From Botryotinia globosa (lineage: Eukaryota > Ascomycota > Leotiomycetes > Helotiales > Sclerotiniaceae): a stretch of 64,000 nt of DNA. The notes beneath the pieces were generated by a model. It made no database searches. It was given only the letters and a program-made list of their open reading frames with translations, and had not been told where the DNA came from. This document shows positions 57,835 to 64,000 of the stretch, one piece after another. A program made the translations under genes and the position numbers. The stretch lies in contig RCSZ01000012.1 of NCBI GenBank assembly GCA_014898425.1, forward strand, positions 1,178,001 to 1,242,000. Direction: 5' to 3'. The first letter of the stretch is position 1; each line of letters begins with the position of its first letter.

Positions 57835-59497
57835 ATGAAAAGTCTACCATTTTACAAAGTATGTAAACTCCTAGATGAACTCGAGGCCTTGATCTGCAGG
57901 TTTCCACCATTACTTCCAAAACTCTTGAAGGAGAAGGTGAGTGATGCTTGGATTCGTTGGTTCAAACTCCATCGCGATACCTTGGATGCTATGTACAAAG
58001 ACGATCCTTCGGTTTTATTCACCCTCAAACCAGAGGTCCTGGATGATCGAGACTACGATGTGGACAAAGTAGCCTTCGAACGTTTCCTTGCTAGGTATTT
58101 TTATATGACTGTCGAACAACGTGCCACATTCAAGAAGCTCGAAGAGGGAGATGGGACGTTGGTACCTGTGTGGAATCCCAAGGCTGGTCGCGATGATTTA
58201 GTTAGGAATGATATAGGCTATCGGGTACAATGTATCATGAAGTATATAGGTCGAGATACGAATCAGGTCAGTACATTAAGTCAGGGGGGGAACTATTCTC
58301 TTGAACTTACCCATGATTGAACTCGCCTCTCGCTTGAGTAGAGTATACCAGAGGCTTCTTCATGTGTTGTACACACTTAATGGCAACTTTACTAAAACGC
58401 TTTCATAGGAGACAGTTTTTGAATACATGAAAGTCACTGTGCAAGAGATCGAGGATACCCTAATCACCATTGCTGCTCAAAACGAAGGGTCCTCGGCTAC
58501 TATAAAGTCTCTGGCAGATCCCAATGACAGAGACACCTGGGACCGCCTTGGACAGATTTACTCGAGACTTCAAAGCTCTCAAGGCAAATGGCTCACTCGT
58601 ATCATTCATAAAGACTTCGGGTTCCAGGTTCCTGTTGATGTTTTAGTTACAGCAGTTCACACAAGTTTTCCTCGGGATCTGCAAGTAAAGGCTAAGTTTG
58701 ATGTCAAGGATTTGATACCTATTCGAAGACGGGGTGAGACAGGAATCATTATGCCTAGTGTTGTTCAACCAAGACGGTCCTTTACCAAAGATCAAGGCAC
58801 CCAAACTACGGCACTTCCATCGGTCGCGCGACCAGCCAAGCCCCCACGACTTATTTCGCCTCCACCAACAAGACAATCAAGACCTCTCGTTTTGTCTGAT
58901 TCTACTATGTCTTCCCTAAATGTTATGCAGACACTACCACAAAAAATTCCGTCAATAGGCTTGGAAAATATCGAGGCTCCTCAAAGGACACCAACTAGGC
59001 TTACCCATAGATCTCGTCGGATGTCCCTAGAACAATTAAGGTCTCTGCAAAAATCAAAATCTCCTGATCCTCTTACCAAAACTATTTTTACCGGCACTGG
59101 CCAATGTAAGCACACAACAAACTGTGCTTTCCACAATGCAATATTCATACTGTCTCCCTGCATCTCCTCCCACCTCTGGCTAATCGACCTCCTCCAATCC
59201 CACGGCGCAACCTACATCACCTCCTTACTTCCTCTGACCCGCAAAGTCCTCCCAAAACGATGTCCCCAAACCGGAATAAGAGTCCGCAAGATCGCCCTCG
59301 TTGAACACGGCAGAACACATCAAACAATCGCTTTCATGAAGCAAATTGGCGCCCTTCAGCTCACGAGATCAAATGGTAAACGTGATTGGATAGAGACGTG
59401 TGATTGGCGTTTATTAGAGAAAATCGCTGGGTTAGAGAAAGGTAGCGAGAGTGTCGAGGTTGATATTTGGGAGCGTCATCGCTTGGGTACAGTCTAG
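57835..59497 (+). CDS. Unrecognised protein with a possible BRCT-like C terminus
   Basis: Exons 57835-58266 and 58409-59497 (142-nt intron) give 506 residues. The first 200 residues are helical and charged with several aromatic positions (RYFYMTVEQRATFKKLEEG). The middle is Pro/Ser/Arg-rich and disordered. From about residue 385 a compact segment reads NAIFILSPCISSHLWLIDLL, then QSHGATYI, whose hydrophobic/Gly pattern recalls a BRCT domain. No catalytic motif was found. Function unknown; a nuclear protein is a guess from the basic linker. Confidence 0.55.
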
Positions 59498-60214
59498 TGT
59501 GTCGCTTTGTATGCGAATATTTGCCGACGAAGCGAATATTTACACATCTCTCCTTGTTTTGAAGCTACGATCGGCCGCTTCTCTGCAAGACATTAATTTT
59601 AACGAGTACCTATGGAGTGCCCTTTGCCTAGAAGTCATTTTCATTTTCGATATGGGCAGGTGGGCAGGCATTTTGATTATAGCATAGCGGATGCATTGGA
59701 TACCTCTATTCAACATTCCGCATTCTGGATACCCCTATCTGCTTCGCAGATCATTTCTGGTATACGCGTTGGACGATACCCACTCGCACTTTATGATAGA
59801 TATACATGTATGTATTAGTTATACGTAGTTATGCTTACGGAATATCAAAAACAATGATTCATGAGTTTACATGATGTGAAAGTTTTGTGCAACTAGACCG
59901 TGAGTGAAGAGACAGAGCGATTGATTATTTCTTGATCATGTCATTTTATTTTGAGGGAAAAGGATCTGCATTGAATGAATAGGGATTTGATGGGAGTGGA
60001 TATCTATATATGCAGCATAGAATTTGATGAGATTGTGATATTAAAGCGCAGAGTGTACATCTTGATAACTGATTAACGAATACACAGCGATATCCAAAAC
60101 CAGGGGTTGACAAAAACAACGACAATGATAATACACACAATAAAGTTTTCAGAAATGAGAATGAGTACAAAAACCAGCTTAAATTTTGTTTCCTTCTATA
60201 TAATATGATACAAC
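59498..60214. other. Convergent intergenic, no feature seen
   Basis: 717 bp between two convergent 3' ends, AT-leaning, no recognised element. Confidence 0.5.
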
Positions 60215-63009
60215 CTAATCTAGACCAATCCATTCCGCCTCATCATCATCATCATTAATATCCACATCTTTTACCACTACATCCTTCTCCCCAGCATCTG
60301 CACCCTCGATTCCCTTTTCGATCGGTTGGTTAAGTAGATAGTCAATCATATAGACATTTTCATCCGCCAACCTCCTCAAATCATCTCTAATCCTGCCTAC
60401 TGCTCTCCCCACAATCCTCAGCTCTGAATCTACTAGAATTCTATTATCGCCTACCCACGGACCATGGGAAACGAGTATTGCTTGGACCCAGAGAAGACAG
60501 AATTCCAGATGGGGGGATTCCTCTGTTTGCATAGCTACAAAACGTAATAGACGGGGAATGTAAATGACTGGCAATTCAGCGACTACGAGGGCGATATTAG
60601 GGTGTGGGATGCCTTCGAAGACTTGACGGAGGAGCGGAGCTTCGTTGAGACGGAATGCCATGACGAGGGCTTTAAGGTAATCTTTCTCGATGTTGAGGAC
60701 GTGGAGGGTGGAGGAGGGTGTGACGGCGAGATCGAGATCGATAGGGTCGAAGAGGGGCATGGTGTCGAGACTGTAGATGAGGAGACCTTCTGTTGAGGCT
60801 GCGCAGAAAGATCGCCCTGTTGGAGAGAAAGCCACGCCAGCAACGCGGACTTCGGGGAGTCTTTTGCGGGCGGAAGGATCTCCACCGCGGGTTGATCCAG
60901 GTAGAGTTCGATCGATGCGGTCTTCGAGGTCGGAGGCTTCGCCTTGTTCATCGATAAGACCGGCTGGTCCACCTTCGGTCAAAAGTTTGCTGTTGAGGAA
61001 TTCTTGCGTTCCGGATAGGGATAGGTTGACGCTGACGGTGAATCGCTTCAATAAGACAAGGGAGTCTACCGAATACAAACAGATGTACTTGCTGTTACCT
61101 CCTGCGAGAACACAAGATCCATCTGCGCTATATCTAAGGGAGCCGAAACTTTTGTTGCCCGCGGCATTAGCGGCGGTTCTTCGATCGGTTATTTTTCGAC
61201 CACCTGAAACGTCCCTTCGGCCATCAACACCTGATTGCTGTTCAGCTTCTGAAACAGACCAGAATGTCAACTGTCCATCCAGGGTTGAGACAGCAAGCTG
61301 TAGCGAATCGGGACGGAACGCAACGTCTAATACATCCGCTTGAAGTTGAAGCGGTTCGCTCGTTTGTGTCCGGTCAAAAATGGACCAAATTCTGACTGTG
61401 TGATCCCAACTTCCACTTACTACTACACCTCCATTTGGCGCAAAAGCCAGTGATGACACAGGCCCTTCGTGTCCTGATAATCTGTCTAGTAATTGGCCAG
61501 TCTGTACAGACCAAATATGGATATCAAAAGAATCTAAAGATCCCGCGCAAACGACTTCGCCACTGGGATCGACTGCTAAGGATGAGAATGAAAGTCTAGT
61601 GGGCGCTGTAAAAGTACGGAAATTTCGATATCTTATCAAATCCCATGCTCTTATCGAGCCGTCAAGACTTGATGTGAAAAGAACATTTCCTCTCTTCGCA
61701 AATTCGCAAGCCGTGACTCCACTGGTATGTTCTGTAAAGGTGACAATACAGAAACCAGTATTCACATCCCAGACTTTTATCTTTCCGTCGTCTGCAGTGG
61801 TAATAATCTTTTGTCCATCTGGAGAGTAAACTAAAGAGTTCATTGAATCGAAATGGCCTTGTTGCTTCAGGATATATGATTCTGATTGCCATTCCCAAAC
61901 TAAAAGTTGCCCCAGCTTTGAGGCTCCAAATGCCAGCCATTCTCCAGACTTGTTGATTGTGACGAAGTCAATATCGTTTTGTGAGATACTCAAGGTATGG
62001 ATCATATTGAATTCTGGCATTTCGTAGAGTCCAAATACACCATTCGAGAATCCGGCAACCAAAAGATTCGTTTCTGCGTGGTATGCAACACAATTGACCT
62101 TGGCGTTGTTCTGTAGGAAGTAATGTCGCTCCGTAATTCTCCATTGCATGTGTGAGTCGTCATCCGGATTTTCCATCTCCTCATCCTCGTCCTCTGGCTC
62201 GGGGGCATTGGGGTTCCGTATATACGCCCATTGGAATACTGCTCCATCCTTACTACATGTGTAAATAGTCTCCTGATCTTTCGAAAACCATGCACCCATA
62301 ACACCTTCCCTGTGGCCCGCCAATGTAGTAGGTATGAAAGTTTCTTCTGGATCCAAGCTCCATATCCGGGCTGTCAAATCTTTTGCTGCGCTAAGGAAAA
62401 AACGAGAATCACTCGACCATTCGATGCTTTGAACAGTATCATAGTGACCGGTATATACTCTGTGTCTAACAAATGGCGCAAACTCTAACTCCCCCTCCGA
62501 ATTTGTATCTGGTGTTGAGGGTGTGTGCCATACTTCGATCATTCGACCAACTCCCACAGCAAAATGGCGTCCAGATGGCGAGAAGGATATGGCGGATACA
62601 GCTGACTTGAAAGAAAAGTGGTGAAGGACAATCCGTCTCGGCACATTGGTCAATATCGCGCGGCCATCTTCATCGACTGAAAGTAATAAGTTTCCTCGCG
62701 GCGCAAGCCCCAACCTTGCTATATTCTTTCGATGTGCGAATGGAAGTGTATGCGACTTATTACTGAAAACCTATTAGTATATCAATGTTCACTTAAGAGA
62801 TTATAACTTACTTTACTAAATCAAAAACTGTGACTCTATTTCCTACTGGAGAAAATAGACATGATCCATCTGGACTGAAGAGAAGGTTTCCTTGGCTGTA
62901 AACAGTCCCTAAGAGATTGGAGAACTGATTGAGTATTTAGTAAGTAATAATTCTATCTAGATATATCTGGAAGTTAAGAAATGGAACTTACCTTAAACTC
63001 CGTCTTCAT
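60215..63009 (-). CDS. PWP2: U3 snoRNP protein Pwp2/Utp1
   Basis: Tandem WD40-propeller component of the UTP-B complex of the small-subunit processome, needed for early 18S rRNA processing in the nucleolus. Exons 63009-62992 (18 nt), 62924-62812 and 62762-60215 give 892 residues, the family's size. The start MKTEFKFSNLLGTVYSQGNL is a Pwp2 signature. Repeated WD-type strands occur throughout (for example LTARIWSL, GKIKVWDVNT, GSIRAWDL, HTVRIWSI). The C-terminal UTP12-like helical domain begins around residue 730, and the protein ends in an acidic tail rich in Asp. Divergent from the septin gene. Confidence 0.94.
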
Positions 63010-63435
63010 TGTTACCGATTTAATTGCATATTAATATTCTGAGATGAATTTCTGAGCTTCAAAATCTTATCGCATTGCATGGGTTTGGATTTTTTTCAAT
63101 TAATTAATCCGAAAAGATAATCCGAGCTGCAATTCCAGTCAGGCTAACCAATAATCGTTAGCGCTTGTTAGCATCTCTAGTGGCTTTTGGCCTTTGGGGG
63201 TTCTCTAGCCGAAATAAGGAATCAGTCAATTCCCAGGGGCAGCTTGTACTTCGAATTTCAACCCAGCGATACGATTATTATTCTCCTGAGTACCAGACCG
63301 TTCGTTCAACCACAAACCCACCGACAGCAATATCGGACAACGATTAATTTTCAAAGGCATCACAACACATTTTTCATCTATTTCCTCTTCTTCAAGACCT
63401 TTGCAATCTTCGAATTCAGTAAATAAATAATCACT
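63010..63435. promoter_or_regulatory. Divergent region, PWP2 / septin
   Basis: 426 bp between opposite start codons, both promoters expected. No known motif was asserted. Confidence 0.4.
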
Positions 63436-64000
63436 ATGGCACCACCCACCGCCGAAAGCGCTTCCCCCATCGGAATTGCGAATTTACCAAATCAAAGACA
63501 CAAGATTGTCGCAAAGAGAGGTGCTGCCTTCACTATTATGGTATGTGACTCTCTATTCTGTTTTCAGAGCTTTTAGCAACTTAATGCTAATGTTCTCTTG
63601 TAGGTTGCTGGCGAATCTGGACTTGGAAAAACAACCTTCATTAATACCCTTTTCTCTACCACAATCAAAAACTATGCCGATCACAAACGCAGACACGCAA
63701 AGCAAGTGGATAAAACCGTTGAGATTGAAATCACAAAGGCTGAGTTAGAAGAGAAATTCTTCAAGGGTATGGAATTTTATACATCCAGTTTACTTGAGAT
63801 AATTAATTGGCCATTGTTGACATTATCTTAGTTCGTTTGACCGTTATTGATACACCTGGTTTTGGAGATTATGTCAACAATCGCGACTCCTGGATGCCAA
63901 TTATTGAGTTTTTGGACGATCAACATGAATCCTATATGTTGCAAGAGCAACAGCCTCGCCGTGTTGATAAGATCGATTTACGTGTACACGCCTGTTTGTA
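63436..64000 (+). CDS. CDC12: Septin, Cdc12-type (5' part only)
   Basis: Filament-forming GTPase of the septation and polarity machinery. Exons 63436-63540 and 63604-63766 and the start of exon 3 (63832 onward) are visible; the gene runs off the window's right end. The first residues PIGIANLPNQRHKIVAKRG match the Cdc12 group. The G1 P-loop GESGLGKTTF falls at about residues 37-46 (exon 2). The G3 DTPGFGD motif follows the second splice, and the septin insert DDQHESYMLQEQQP comes next, in the expected order. The rest of the GTPase, the septin unique element and the coiled coil lie outside. Confidence 0.92.

Overview
This window is nuclear DNA of a filamentous ascomycete. It has short spliceosomal introns (about 40-140 nt, GT..AG), a Zn2Cys6 regulator, a Cdc12-type septin, fungus-only families (DUF6594-like, DUF4048-like, a STAND-type N-terminal domain joined to ankyrin) and AT-rich, RIP-like transposon remnants. 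The style of the gene models suggests a leotiomycete close to Botrytis/Sclerotinia. That placement is inference, not something a marker in the sequence proves. I rebuilt exons by hand from splice signals and reading frame; every complete model below sums to a multiple of three.

Region 1 (1-7.3 kb) is housekeeping: condensin subunit 3 (-), a mitochondrial cysteine synthase (+), a helical protein with a mitochondrial-type N terminus (-) and mitoribosomal protein bL19m (+). Region 2 (7.7-34 kb) is accessory. It holds five BTB/POZ loci (one broken by a stop codon), a Zn2Cys6 factor, a decayed P450, a 1,446-residue protein with three CbbX-type AAA domains, two unrecognised Ser-rich proteins, a 1.3-kb AT-rich element with 58-bp terminal inverted repeats, and several micro- and minisatellites. 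Region 3 (34.6-38.7 kb) has a STAND-N/polyQ/ankyrin protein and a glutathione S-transferase.

Region 4 (39.4-64 kb) is mostly core genes: a D-2-hydroxyglutarate/D-lactate dehydrogenase, proteasome alpha4 (with a 7-nt microexon), a CHY zinc-finger protein with a 5-nt first coding exon, TFIIH helicase XPB, a phenolic acid decarboxylase, a second small AT-rich inverted-repeat element, a DUF6594-like membrane protein, a PQ-loop vacuolar transporter, an NADH pyrophosphatase, a DUF4048-like protein, PWP2/UTP1 and the start of septin CDC12. Many core genes are head-to-head pairs sharing a promoter: condensin/cysteine synthase, helical protein/bL19m, dehydrogenase/proteasome, CHY/XPB, DUF6594/49760 gene, PQ-loop/NADH pyrophosphatase and PWP2/septin.

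No tRNA, rRNA or CRISPR array could be supported. The most distinctive content is the BTB cluster with its shared intron plan and unusual C-terminal or inserted modules, the layered inverted/tandem structure of the 21.5-22.8 kb element, and the microexon gene structures.
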